Assembly: GCA_937925715.1 (NCBI GenBank)
Contig: CALAMG010000018.1
Coordinates: forward strand, 1-64,000
DNA from: an uncultured Collinsella sp.
Lineage (GTDB): Bacteria > Actinomycetota > Coriobacteriia > Coriobacteriales > Coriobacteriaceae
Direction: 5' to 3'
Length of the DNA: 64,000 nt
Made by a program: the position numbers and the translations under genes
The notes under the pieces: generated by a model
The model's database searches: none
What the model saw: the letters and a program-made list of their open reading frames with translations, nothing else
What the model was told of the DNA's origin: nothing
Shown: piece after piece, positions 16,879 to 25,345 of the stretch
How the letters are laid out: each line of letters starts with the position of its first letter
Numbering within the stretch: the first letter of the stretch is position 1

Positions 16879-17601
16879 ATGAATGTAGAAACTGCGCAGC
16901 GGCTCGCCGACCTTCGCCGCAGCAAGGGCTTTAGCCAAGAAGGGCTGGCGCGAAAGCTGGGGCTGTCGCGCCAGGCGGTTAGTAAATGGGAGCGTGCGGA
17001 GAGCTCGCCCGATACCGAGAACCTGATCTCGCTCGCCAAGCTCTATGGTGTGAGTCTGGACGAGCTGCTCAATCCGAGCGATGAGATTGAGGACGATATC
17101 GAGTTTGAGAACGAGGACCGCGCTCGTCAGCGCGAGGCCGAGGCGGCAGAGCGCGCCCGCACCCATGAGGCGGCGGCGCGCGCCACCGAGGCGGCAACGC
17201 AGGCAAGTGACGCGGCAGCCAAGGCGGCGCAGGCGGCAAGCTGGAGTGCGCAGGCTGCCAATGCGGCGACGGCTCAGATGACGGGTACCGGTGCGGCTGG
17301 TCCGACTCCGGTGAAGGGTCCGTTCCAGTCATTCCCGTATTGGGCCGTGTGCTGGCTGCTGTTCTTTTTACTGATGTTCCTGTTTGGTGCCGGCCCCTTT
17401 GCTGCGCTGATCTTCTTCACGATTCCCATCTATCACTGGGTGGCGCGTGCACTCGATGGCGATTGGGCGCGCGGGGATATTCAGGTTGGTCCGGCACCGG
17501 TGGCGGTCAGGGCCCAGGGGAAGGATACTTCTGCGGAACCTGATGCTGACGTGGCTACCGCGGCCACCGCTGAGCCATGTGCCAAAGAAGGTGACGAATG
17601 A
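16879..17601 (+). CDS. XRE-family regulator with C-terminal membrane segments
   Basis: A 240-residue protein with an N-terminal Cro/CI-type helix-turn-helix (residues 7-62; SQEGLARKLGLSRQAVSKWE). A charged alanine-rich helical stretch follows (about 75-135), then two closely spaced hydrophobic segments (about 152-190). This places a DNA-binding domain on the inner face of the membrane. The frame is open far upstream, but ATG 16879 has AGGAGG at 4 bases. Its stop overlaps the start of a DUF4097 gene (ATGA), so the pair is translationally coupled and may be a one-component envelope-stress regulator with its target. Confidence 0.88.
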   Translation: MNVETAQRLADLRRSKGFSQEGLARKLGLSRQAVSKWERAESSPDTENLISLAKLYGVSLDELLNPSDEIEDDIEFENEDRARQREAEAAERARTHEAAARATEAATQASDAAAKAAQAASWSAQAANAATAQMTGTGAAGPTPVKGPFQSFPYWAVCWLLFFLLMFLFGAGPFAALIFFTIPIYHWVARALDGDWARGDIQVGPAPVAVRAQGKDTSAEPDADVATAATAEPCAKEGDE

Positions 17602-18500
17602 TGAAGCTTTCGCATGAATCCAAGCTGCGCCTGAGCGTCGGCATCGGAGCGTTTGTACTGATTATCGGGCTTGTTTTTGGCGTTTCGCGGACTTTGATTC
17701 ATTTTGATGGCCCGTGGGATCTCGACGATGTTATACCCGGCTTGTCCGGTATGGACGATGTGGTTGATGACGACGATTTTATGAACGATGGCGGTAACTA
17801 TTCCGCTCGGCCTCAGCAGCTTTCGTGTACGACCTTTGATGCCGATGAGTTTCGCTACCTCGATTTCGATATCGATGCGGCTACGGTGGACGTCAAGGTT
17901 ATTGATGGTAACAAGGCTCGCGTTATCGAGCGGGGACGCGTTGCCAATGGTATGGATGCCTCCAAGGCCGCGACGCAGAACATCGCATCCGTCGAGGACT
18001 CGACGCTCAAGGTTTCCCAGTTTGGAAGTGATGACGGTAAGGCAATCGATCGCTCAGTTACGGTCGAGCTGCCGCGCCGTGTTGCCGAACATCTGAAGGG
18101 AGTCAACGCGCACGTGGGCTCGGGTGATCTGCAGATTGCCGGTGTCACCTGTGATGGTTTCGACCTTTTCCTGGGTGCGGGAGATGTAGAGTTTGCGGGC
18201 AGCGTGACTGATTCGCTCAGTGCTGAGGTCGGTTCGGGCGATGTGACGTTCGAGCTCTACCAGGCCCCCGCGAAGTCGATGGACGTGAGTGTGGGCTCGG
18301 GCGATGTGGAGATGATGGTTCCGAACTCGACGGGCTTTAAGGCGAGCCTTACCTTGGGCAGCGGCGACTTCGAGAGCGATTTCCTTCCGCTTGGCTACGA
18401 CGGCGAGACCATTTTGAATCTTGAATTCGATAACGGCGATAAGTCTGCTACGTATCGTTTTGAGGTCGGTTCGGGCGACATGTCATTTGATTCAGAGTGA
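17598..18500 (+). CDS. DUF4097 (putative adhesin) family membrane-anchored protein
   Basis: A 300-residue protein with one N-terminal membrane anchor (about 10-33), an acidic linker, then a beta-solenoid of DUF4097 type. The solenoid is visible as a repeated Gly-Ser/Ala-Gly-Asp turn: VGSGDLQ, LGAGDVEF, VGSGDVTF, VGSGDVEM, LGSGDFES and VGSGDMSF. The bulk should be extracytoplasmic. It overlaps the XRE regulator by ATGA. In Firmicutes, DUF4097 proteins are often paired with PadR regulators and DUF1700; here a membrane-tied XRE protein takes that place. The function of the family is not established. Confidence 0.85.
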   Translation: MMKLSHESKLRLSVGIGAFVLIIGLVFGVSRTLIHFDGPWDLDDVIPGLSGMDDVVDDDDFMNDGGNYSARPQQLSCTTFDADEFRYLDFDIDAATVDVKVIDGNKARVIERGRVANGMDASKAATQNIASVEDSTLKVSQFGSDDGKAIDRSVTVELPRRVAEHLKGVNAHVGSGDLQIAGVTCDGFDLFLGAGDVEFAGSVTDSLSAEVGSGDVTFELYQAPAKSMDVSVGSGDVEMMVPNSTGFKASLTLGSGDFESDFLPLGYDGETILNLEFDNGDKSATYRFEVGSGDMSFDSE

Positions 18501-18548
18501 CGGGCGGTTATCGAAGACTTATATACCATAGCTGCGCTGTTTGATGGA

Positions 18549-18583
18549 GGCGCCGGAGCCGTGACGGGCTCCGGCGCCTTTGC
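18549..18583 (+). terminator. Terminator after the XRE-DUF4097 operon
   Basis: GGCGCCGGAGCC pairs with GGGCTCCGGCGCC across a short loop and is followed by TTTGCCTTT. It separates the operon from elp3. Confidence 0.85.
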
Positions 18584-18586
18584 CTT

Positions 18587-18598
18587 TACAATGGGGTC
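18587..18598 (+). promoter_or_regulatory. -10 element giving a leaderless elp3 transcript
   Basis: TACAAT at 18587-18592 is a good -10 hexamer and lies 6 bases before the elp3 ATG. A normal start site 7 bases downstream would be the A of the ATG itself. There is no Shine-Dalgarno, and a terminator ends immediately upstream. I see no convincing -35 hexamer. Confidence 0.5.
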
Positions 18599-20503
18599 AT
18601 GGAACAGATTATCTTGAACATACTCGAGGCTCTGCGTCGCGGCGAGACCGTGGACGACAAAGCGCTCGTCAAACTGATACATGCCGAGGCGCGCCGTGAG
18701 GGTGCCGACAAACGCGATTTGGCCAAGCGCCGTCTGCTGCCGTTCTACCAGCGGGTAAAACGTGAGGAGCCGGCTCGTTGGGCTGGGTGGAATGTCGATG
18801 CCGAGCTGGAACGTCGACTGCTGCAGGTGCTGCGTATGAAGCCTCGTCGCACGGCTTCGGGCGTGGCGACCATTACCGTTATCACCAAGCCCTGGCCATG
18901 CTCGGGCGATTGCCTGTTTTGTCCCAACGATCTGCGCATGCCCAAAAGCTACCTGCACGCCGAGCCGGCGTGCGCCCGTGCGGAGCAAAATTGCTTTGAC
19001 CCGTATCTGCAGGTGAGCGCTCGCCTGACCGCGCTTTCGCAGATGGGGCATGCGACCGATAAGATCGAGCTCATTGTGCTTGGCGGTACCTGGAGCGACT
19101 ATCCGGAAGGCTATCAGACATGGTTTATGTCGGAGCTTTTCCGTGCACTCAATGACGATGCCGTCGCCGGCGTGGCGGCCAACCCCATGTTGGCACGTCC
19201 GGGCATCAGCCGTGCCGAGGCGGGGCGTCTGCTCGATGACGCTCCCGCCGATGCCCTGCCGCCTGTGGTAGCAGAGCGCCGTGAGCGCTATCGGGCCGCC
19301 GGCATTGCGACAGACGAGGTCGAGCTTGCTGCCGGCGTTGCCGACGAGCAGGGGCGTGTGGATGCTGCCGTGGGCGGCTATAACCGTGCGGTGCGTCGTC
19401 TGTACGGTCCCGGTACGCCGTGGGGCGAGGTCACTGAGTGGCAGACGGCAACGATGGAGGAGCTTGAGCGTCAGCAGCGCATCAACGAGACGGCGAAGCA
19501 TCGCGTGGTGGGGCTCGTTATCGAGACGCGCCCCGATGCCGTGACGCCCCAGGCGCTCACGCTTATCCGCCGCCTGGGTTGCACCAAGATTCAGATGGGC
19601 ATCCAGAGCCTCAACCAGCACCTGCTCGATATCAACGAGCGTCGCATTTCGGTGGCTCAGATCGAGCGGGCGTTTTCGCTTGCGCGTCTGTTTGGCTTTA
19701 AGATCCACGCGCATTTTATGCTCAACTTGCTGGGCGCCACGCCCGAGGGGGACAAGCGCGACTACGAGCGCTTTATGACCGAGGGGGCCTTTATGCCCGA
19801 CGAGGTCAAGGTCTACCCGTGCGCGCTCATCGAGGGCTCGCGTCTGGTGGGCCGCTATGAGCGCGGCGAGTGGCGCCCCTATACCGAGGAAGAACTGCTC
19901 GATGTGCTGGCCGACGACATCGTGGTGACGCCGGCGTTCTGCCGCATCAGCCGCATGATCCGCGACTTTAGCTCCGACGACATCATGGTGGGCAACAAGA
20001 AGCCCAACCTGCGTCAGCTCGTTGAGAACCGCCTGGCTGCTCGGGGTGACGGTGCGACGGTGCGCGAGATTCGCTATCGCGAGATCAGTACCGCGGGTGC
20101 CGACCTGGATGAACTGTCTCTTGATGAGGTCGCTTACGAGACGCCGGTGACGCGTGAACGCTTTTTGCAGTGGGTGACGCCCGAAGGCAAGATCGCCGGC
20201 TTTTTGCGTCTGTCGCTGCCCGTTCGCGCTTTTGTTGCCGCACATGCGGACGAGTTGCCGACGATGCCGGACGAGGCGATGATTCGCGAGGTACACGTGT
20301 ATGGCATGGCGGCGCGCGTGGGGGATCAAGGCCAGGCAGCCCAGCACCATGGATTGGGACGGTCGCTGGTGGAGCGTGCGTGCCATATTGCTCGGGACGC
20401 GGGCTATGCGCGCATCAACGTGATCAGCGCGATTGGTACGCGCGAGTACTATCGCCATTTGGGTTTTTACGACCATGGACTCTATCTGCAAAAGGAGCTC
20501 TAG
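18599..20503 (+). CDS. elp3: Elp3-like radical SAM/GNAT tRNA uridine-34 modification enzyme
   Basis: This 634-residue protein has the fused architecture of Elp3: an N-terminal tRNA-binding region, a radical SAM domain with the 4Fe-4S cysteines Cys101, Cys105 and Cys108 (PWPCSGDCLFCPN), and a C-terminal GNAT acetyltransferase domain (about 530-634, with GLGRSLVERA as the acetyl-CoA loop). Elp3 adds a carboxymethyl group at C5 of wobble uridine using acetyl-CoA. It is near-universal in eukaryotes and archaea but patchy in bacteria, where it works without the other Elongator subunits. The mRNA appears leaderless. The next gene begins at the base after its stop, so they are co-transcribed. Confidence 0.92.
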   Translation: MEQIILNILEALRRGETVDDKALVKLIHAEARREGADKRDLAKRRLLPFYQRVKREEPARWAGWNVDAELERRLLQVLRMKPRRTASGVATITVITKPWPCSGDCLFCPNDLRMPKSYLHAEPACARAEQNCFDPYLQVSARLTALSQMGHATDKIELIVLGGTWSDYPEGYQTWFMSELFRALNDDAVAGVAANPMLARPGISRAEAGRLLDDAPADALPPVVAERRERYRAAGIATDEVELAAGVADEQGRVDAAVGGYNRAVRRLYGPGTPWGEVTEWQTATMEELERQQRINETAKHRVVGLVIETRPDAVTPQALTLIRRLGCTKIQMGIQSLNQHLLDINERRISVAQIERAFSLARLFGFKIHAHFMLNLLGATPEGDKRDYERFMTEGAFMPDEVKVYPCALIEGSRLVGRYERGEWRPYTEEELLDVLADDIVVTPAFCRISRMIRDFSSDDIMVGNKKPNLRQLVENRLAARGDGATVREIRYREISTAGADLDELSLDEVAYETPVTRERFLQWVTPEGKIAGFLRLSLPVRAFVAAHADELPTMPDEAMIREVHVYGMAARVGDQGQAAQHHGLGRSLVERACHIARDAGYARINVISAIGTREYYRHLGFYDHGLYLQKEL

Positions 20504-21379
20504 ATGAACAAGCCAAGTGTTTCTGCCGGCGTCGTTGCCGGCGTTGCTCTGGGAGCCGCGGCGCTTGGTGCGGCCGCCGTCGCTGTTCGCGCTGCCTGTC
20601 TGCAGGTTGCGCGAACCCGCAATGGGTTGGCGCGTGTGAAACGCGTGCACGATGAGGGCGGCGATGAGATTCGCGTGTTGGTGCAAGGCGGCGTCTACCA
20701 AAGCGCGAGCTATGTCGGTGAGCGTTGGGCCGAGCCCGTCTTTGCGTACTATCGTGCGTTTGACGACGTGTTTGAGTCCGAGGATGCGATGCGCGACGCT
20801 TATGGTCACGGCATCGACCGTATGCTTATGCTGGGCGGCGGCGGGTTTGCCTATCCTAAATTCGCCCTGATGTCGCACGAGGGCTTGCGCATGGACGTCA
20901 TCGAGTATGACGGAGAGATTACGCGCCTGGCGCGCCGTTGGTTCTATCTGGATGAGCTGGAGCGCACGGTGGGCGACCGCTTGCGGGTGATTACTGCTGA
21001 GGCTCGCTCGTATCTGGGTGTGACGAGTGTGGGCCATCGTCGCTACGACGTGGTCGTGAGCGATTGCTTTGGCGGTGCCGAGCCCGTACGCGAGCTGGCG
21101 ACGGTTGAAGCGTTGCGTTTGGTGCGGGGCGGCCTAAATGTCGGTGGCGTCTACGTTGCCAATATCGTGAGCGCAAGCGAGGGGAGCGATGTGACGTTCC
21201 TGCGCGATTGCGCTGCCACGGCACTCGAGGTATTCGCCCACGCCTGGGTGGTCCCATGTGGCGATGCGAAGTTCGGCGGCGAGGAAAACTACCTGCTCAT
21301 CGCCAGCGACGGCAACTACGCCTTTGCCGAAGCCGTGCCCTTCGACGCTGACTTTCTCGGCGCTGCCCTCCACGACTAG
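20504..21379 (+). CDS. Spermidine synthase-like protein (aminopropyltransferase fold)
   Basis: A 291-residue protein with an N-terminal hydrophobic segment (about 7-30) and a spermidine-synthase-type Rossmann domain. The glycine loop is MLMLGGGGFAYPKFAL (near 108-122), VIEYDGEI carries the ribose-binding acidic residue, and VVVSDCFGG sits where true synthases have the catalytic Asp. The membrane anchor and weak active site suggest a methyltransferase-like or non-canonical role rather than bona fide spermidine synthesis. It starts directly after elp3, with AAGGAG inside the elp3 end. Confidence 0.78.
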   Translation: MNKPSVSAGVVAGVALGAAALGAAAVAVRAACLQVARTRNGLARVKRVHDEGGDEIRVLVQGGVYQSASYVGERWAEPVFAYYRAFDDVFESEDAMRDAYGHGIDRMLMLGGGGFAYPKFALMSHEGLRMDVIEYDGEITRLARRWFYLDELERTVGDRLRVITAEARSYLGVTSVGHRRYDVVVSDCFGGAEPVRELATVEALRLVRGGLNVGGVYVANIVSASEGSDVTFLRDCAATALEVFAHAWVVPCGDAKFGGEENYLLIASDGNYAFAEAVPFDADFLGAALHD

Positions 21380-21479
21380 CGCGTCTCCCTGCGACCAGTC
21401 TGTTTATGACGGGGCTCCTTTAGCCACTCCTTGGTCATGCCAAAGTAGCTCAACAAGCCCCGTGCCGAAAAGACCGGTT

Positions 21480-23924
21480 TTATGTATGGTCGCGCCAGCT
21501 GCGGACACGCTGCTTCATGCCTTCGATGTCGAGCACGCCTTCGGCGAAGCCTTTGCGCACGAGCTCCTCGGGAACGTACTCGTCGTAGCGATCAAAATAA
21601 GGCACCTCGCCGGGATAGACGAGCTCGATGGGGTCGAAGTCCTTTTCGGCCTCGGCTGCGAGCACCTCAAAGAACGTCTCCTCGTCAGCCTTCATCTTAA
21701 ACTGCATAAAGTATGGACGCGACGGATCGAGCCCGCGAAGGCCCAGCTCCGCGGCGCATTTAATCTTGAGCATGCGCTCGAGTGCCAAAAAGGCGTAGCT
21801 GCCCAACCAGGGGAAGAGCACCCAGGTATCGCCGCCCAGGTTGATGAGCGGCTTGGTTCCCGCACCCGAAATATCGGCCGTATGACGAGCCTGCGCTAAG
21901 CGGGCCCGTGCGTTACCCATGAGGTACGGATATGTCGCGTGCTCGTTGAGCGCCTTGCGCATGCGCTCGAGTACGTGTGTATTGATGTCGCCGGGGCAGT
22001 CGCCAAAGTAGGCCGGCACCCGGCCCTTGACCTGCGTGGCAAAGACGGTGTGGCGCTTCCAGTCCACTTCCTCGACAATCCAGCAGTGTCCGGCGATGGC
22101 GATGCGCTCACCGGGCGGTGGCGGATTGACAATCGTGCCCAACTCGGCCGACTCGCTGCGAACGGTGAACTCCTCGTTTTCCTGGAACACGGCGTAAAAC
22201 TTAAAGTTGTTAATGATGCGCTCGCCCGCGAGACCCACGATGAGTCCGCCGCCCTCGGTGACCTGGATATGGTCGATCTTAATGAGGTGACGCAGCAGTA
22301 CACGATAGTCATCGGCCGAGATGCGATGGAAATAGCTGAGCGTGAGCACGCGTTGGGCAAGTTCGGCCGGCGTGAGTTCTCCGGTGCTGGCGAGGGTCGA
22401 CATGGTCTGGTGATAGAGCAGACTGTAGGGGAGCCGATCGAGTTCGGGCGGCTCGACCCACTTTTCCTCGCGATAGAGTTGTACGAGCGCGATGCCCTGC
22501 AGGAGCTTCCAGGGAATGGTCTCGGGCATCATCGTGCGCGGCTCGGGCTCTTCCTCGCGCATGACGAACCACATCTCGGGTGGAAGATCGCGGCGTCCCG
22601 TGCGGCCCATTCGCTGCAAAAAGGAGCTGACGGTAAACGGCGCGTCAATCTGGAACGCGCGCTCCAGGCGACCGATATCAATGCCGAGCTCCAGCGTAGA
22701 GGTGGTGACGGTCGTCTGTGCCTGTTCCTCGTCGCGCATAAGCTCTTCTGCCGTCTCGCGCAACGATGCCGAAAGATTGCCATGGTGGATGAGAAAACGG
22801 TCGGGCTCGTGCCGGCTCTCGCAGTAGCTGCGCAGCATGGAGCACACGGCCTCTGCCTCTTCGCGCGAGTTGGCAAAGACCAGGCACTTGCGGCCGCGCG
22901 TATGCTCAAAGATATAGCCCATACCGGGGTCGGCGTTGTCGGGTGCCGTGTCGGTGGGGTTGAGAAGCGCCTGCTCGGTCGCTCGTGGGATGTCGACTTC
23001 GCCCTCGGGGGCCGAAGAAGTGCGACGGTCTTTGGGAGCGGCCTTGCCCCGTGCCCGCTCACGACGTTGACGGCGTTCCTCCTGTGTAAGCTGTCCGCTG
23101 TGGCGCACGTCTTGGGCGCCAGCCGGCAGCGCCGCGGGCGCCGCCGGCTCAATACGCTCGCAAGCAAGCATCTCGGCTTCTTGTGGACCCGTGCTCTCGA
23201 ATCCCCGCTGCTGTGCCTGGGGACCCGAGTTGTAGAAGTGCTCCATGGAGATGCGCCACACGCGGCGCGGTTCCTCAAAGCGGGGGATGATGCAATCGCG
23301 TCCTGTTCCCTGTGAGAGAAAGGCGCCCGTGCGCTCGGGGTCGCCGATGGTGGCAGAAAGGCCGATGCGGCGGGGCTGCACGCCCGCCATGCGCGAGAGG
23401 CGCTCGATAAGGCAGAGCGTCTGACCGCCGCGGTCGCCGCGCATGAGCGAATGAACCTCGTCGATAACCACATAGCGCAGGTCGCAGAACATACGAGGGA
23501 TTGCCATGTGCTTATGGATCAGGAGCGCCTCGAGCGACTCGGGCGTAATCTGCAAGATACCGCTCGGTTTTTTGATGAGCTTAGCCTTGTGCGACTGCGA
23601 GACATCGCCATGCCAGTGCCAGACAGGGATATCGGCCTCTTCGCACAGGTCATTGAGACGGACGAACTGATCATTGATGAGTGCCTTGAGGGGGCCAATG
23701 TAGAGGGCACCAACGCTTGCGGGCGGGTTCTCCCAAAACTCGGTCAGGATGGGAAAGAAGGCCGCTTCGGTTTTGCCGGAAGCTGTGGATGCCGTTAGGA
23801 GCACATTGTCTTGTGTGTTAAAGATGGCGTCTGCCGCCGCAACCTGGATAGAGCGCAGGCTCTCCCAATCGTGGGAGTAGATGAAGTCTTGGATAAACGG
23901 GGCGTAGCGGTCAAAGGCGTTCAC
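21480..23924 (-). CDS. Lhr-like DEAD/DEAH helicase, third gene of the TerB-N module
   Basis: An 814-residue superfamily 2 helicase. Motif I is TASTASGKTEAA (44-55), motif II is DEVH (155-158) within VIDEVHSLMRGDRGG, motif III includes LSATIGD, and motif VI is QRMGRTGRRD. A charged insert of about 100 residues (near 265-360) interrupts the two RecA-like domains. The frame extends to 23966, but GTG 23924 has GAGAGGAGG at 4 bases. It follows the ATPase gene by 116 bp with a hairpin between. Lhr-type helicases unwind DNA or RNA-DNA hybrids. Linked with TerB-N and BrxD-like genes, it is predicted to act in defence or DNA repair. Confidence 0.88.
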   Translation of the reverse strand: MNAFDRYAPFIQDFIYSHDWESLRSIQVAAADAIFNTQDNVLLTASTASGKTEAAFFPILTEFWENPPASVGALYIGPLKALINDQFVRLNDLCEEADIPVWHWHGDVSQSHKAKLIKKPSGILQITPESLEALLIHKHMAIPRMFCDLRYVVIDEVHSLMRGDRGGQTLCLIERLSRMAGVQPRRIGLSATIGDPERTGAFLSQGTGRDCIIPRFEEPRRVWRISMEHFYNSGPQAQQRGFESTGPQEAEMLACERIEPAAPAALPAGAQDVRHSGQLTQEERRQRRERARGKAAPKDRRTSSAPEGEVDIPRATEQALLNPTDTAPDNADPGMGYIFEHTRGRKCLVFANSREEAEAVCSMLRSYCESRHEPDRFLIHHGNLSASLRETAEELMRDEEQAQTTVTTSTLELGIDIGRLERAFQIDAPFTVSSFLQRMGRTGRRDLPPEMWFVMREEEPEPRTMMPETIPWKLLQGIALVQLYREEKWVEPPELDRLPYSLLYHQTMSTLASTGELTPAELAQRVLTLSYFHRISADDYRVLLRHLIKIDHIQVTEGGGLIVGLAGERIINNFKFYAVFQENEEFTVRSESAELGTIVNPPPPGERIAIAGHCWIVEEVDWKRHTVFATQVKGRVPAYFGDCPGDINTHVLERMRKALNEHATYPYLMGNARARLAQARHTADISGAGTKPLINLGGDTWVLFPWLGSYAFLALERMLKIKCAAELGLRGLDPSRPYFMQFKMKADEETFFEVLAAEAEKDFDPIELVYPGEVPYFDRYDEYVPEELVRKGFAEGVLDIEGMKQRVRSWRDHT

Positions 23925-24005
23925 GGGGCCTCCTCTCAAAAACGAATCTCTCAACGCGGCTGGCAACGGCTTGCTGCATTACAGTCTCAACGTTCGCCCA
24001 GATAA

Positions 24006-24042
24006 AACCTGCCAAAATAAACCTGTCCCTTTTTGGCAGGTT
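24006..24042. repeat. GGGACAGG-type hairpin at the ATPase/helicase junction
   Basis: AACCTGCCAAAA (24006-24017) and TTTTGGCAGGTT (24031-24042) are perfect arms, and the loop contains CCTGTCCC (GGGACAGG on the other strand). Read on the minus strand it starts at the ATPase stop codon and is followed by TTTTATC. It may therefore partly terminate transcription and lower helicase expression. Confidence 0.65.
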
Positions 24043-25345
24043 AGATGGTGAATTCGGCGAAGTTACGGTCGCCGCCTGCGGTGCCGGTGTCGCCTGTTGC
24101 TGCTGCCGGCACCAGCGCGTCGCCGCCGACGCTTTGCAGCAGCTCGGCTACGTTGGCGTCGGGGTTCTGGCATAGGATGTCGAGCAGCTCGATAAAGTCG
24201 CGAATGACTTCACGCGGCGTCAGATGTGTGTCGGCTCCCACACGACCGAACTCGATCTTGAGGAAGTCCACCAAGTCGTTCTCGGTAAGCGTGGGCGTCC
24301 AGCCAAAGTAGCCGGCGTGAATTTGCATGAGTTTTTCGATCAGCACCAGCAGCTCCTCGTAGGTGAGTGGCTGCAGACGGATGATGGGCGCGAGCATGTC
24401 CTTAAGGTCCTCGCGCGCAAAGCGACCCTGAGCGAGTCGGCTACGCAGAGCCTCGTAGGAGAACACGCCGCGGCGGCGGTCTTCGATGGAGGTTGGCGTG
24501 CCGCCCATGATCATGCCCAGGTACTGCGCCTTGCCCTGGAGTGTGTCGTTGTACATGGTCAGGATCTTCTCGTAGTTGTACTGGCGCGTGATCGCGTTGG
24601 GAATCTTATACAGATTCACGAGCTCGTCGATGAGCACCAACATACCCTTGTAGCCGCTGCAGACCAAAAAACGCGCGATGAGCTTAACGTAGTCGTACCA
24701 GTCGTCATCGCTGATGATGGTCGAGGAGCCCAGCTCGGCGCGAGCCTCGCTCTTGGTACGGTATTCGCCGCGGATCCATTTGGTCACGCGGCTCATGGCT
24801 TCTTCGTCGCCCTCGGATACGGCCGTGCGATAGCGGCGGAGCATGCGGGTGAAGTCGAAGCCGTGGACCATTTCCTCGAGCGGGGCCAGTTGGGCATTGA
24901 CGACCGACTCGTCGACGTCGGCGTACGAGGCGACCCAGCGATCAAGAATAAGGTTGAGCGCACCGCCCTCGGGGCGCGTCTTGGTCGATATATTGCGTAT
25001 GAGCTCGCGGTAGGTGGCAAGGCCCTGCCCCTGCCCGCCCTGCAGACGGCGCTCGGGGGATAAGTCTGCATCGGCGACGACGAATCCCTCACCCATGGCG
25101 TGCGTGCGGATGGTCTGGAGCAAAAAGCTCTTGCCGGCGCCGTAACGACCGACCAGAAAGCGGAAGCTCGCACCACCGTCGGCGATGAGACTCAGATCGG
25201 TGAGCAGGGCGCGGATCTCGACCTCGCGCCCTACGGTAATGTAGGGAAGGCCGATGCGCGGGACCACGCCGCCCTTGAGCGAGTTGAGAATGACGGCAGC
25301 GACGCGCTTGGGCACGCGGGGTGCTGCGGATGCGGTATCACTCAT
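24041..25345 (-). CDS. P-loop ATPase of the BrxD/DUF2791 type
   Basis: A 434-residue ATP-binding protein. Walker A is VGRYGAGKSF (65-74) and Walker B is MLVLIDELVNLY (near 233-244). The N-terminal NSLKGGVVPRIGLPYITVGR segment and the EEMVHGFD and LRSRLAQGRF blocks match the ATPase family annotated as BREX ATP-binding domain (BrxD) or DUF2791. The overall size fits. It overlaps the TerB-N gene by 8 bp and has GAGAGGAT upstream of its ATG. No other BREX genes (pglX, brxL, brxC, pglZ) are present, so this is not a BREX system but a separate TerB-linked module. Confidence 0.85.
   Translation of the reverse strand: MSDTASAAPRVPKRVAAVILNSLKGGVVPRIGLPYITVGREVEIRALLTDLSLIADGGASFRFLVGRYGAGKSFLLQTIRTHAMGEGFVVADADLSPERRLQGGQGQGLATYRELIRNISTKTRPEGGALNLILDRWVASYADVDESVVNAQLAPLEEMVHGFDFTRMLRRYRTAVSEGDEEAMSRVTKWIRGEYRTKSEARAELGSSTIISDDDWYDYVKLIARFLVCSGYKGMLVLIDELVNLYKIPNAITRQYNYEKILTMYNDTLQGKAQYLGMIMGGTPTSIEDRRRGVFSYEALRSRLAQGRFAREDLKDMLAPIIRLQPLTYEELLVLIEKLMQIHAGYFGWTPTLTENDLVDFLKIEFGRVGADTHLTPREVIRDFIELLDILCQNPDANVAELLQSVGGDALVPAAATGDTGTAGGDRNFAEFTI

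Noticed and set aside
18395..21037. 880-codon minus-strand frame across elp3 and the next gene
   Set aside because: It spans parts of three clear genes on the other strand, has no recognisable domain and no ribosome site.
20504..21379. Bona fide spermidine synthase
   Set aside because: A membrane segment at the start and a changed active-site strand (SDCFGG) argue against naming it speE.
21939..23315. 458-codon plus-strand frame antisense to the Lhr-like helicase
   Set aside because: No domain, and the helicase on the other strand has all motifs.
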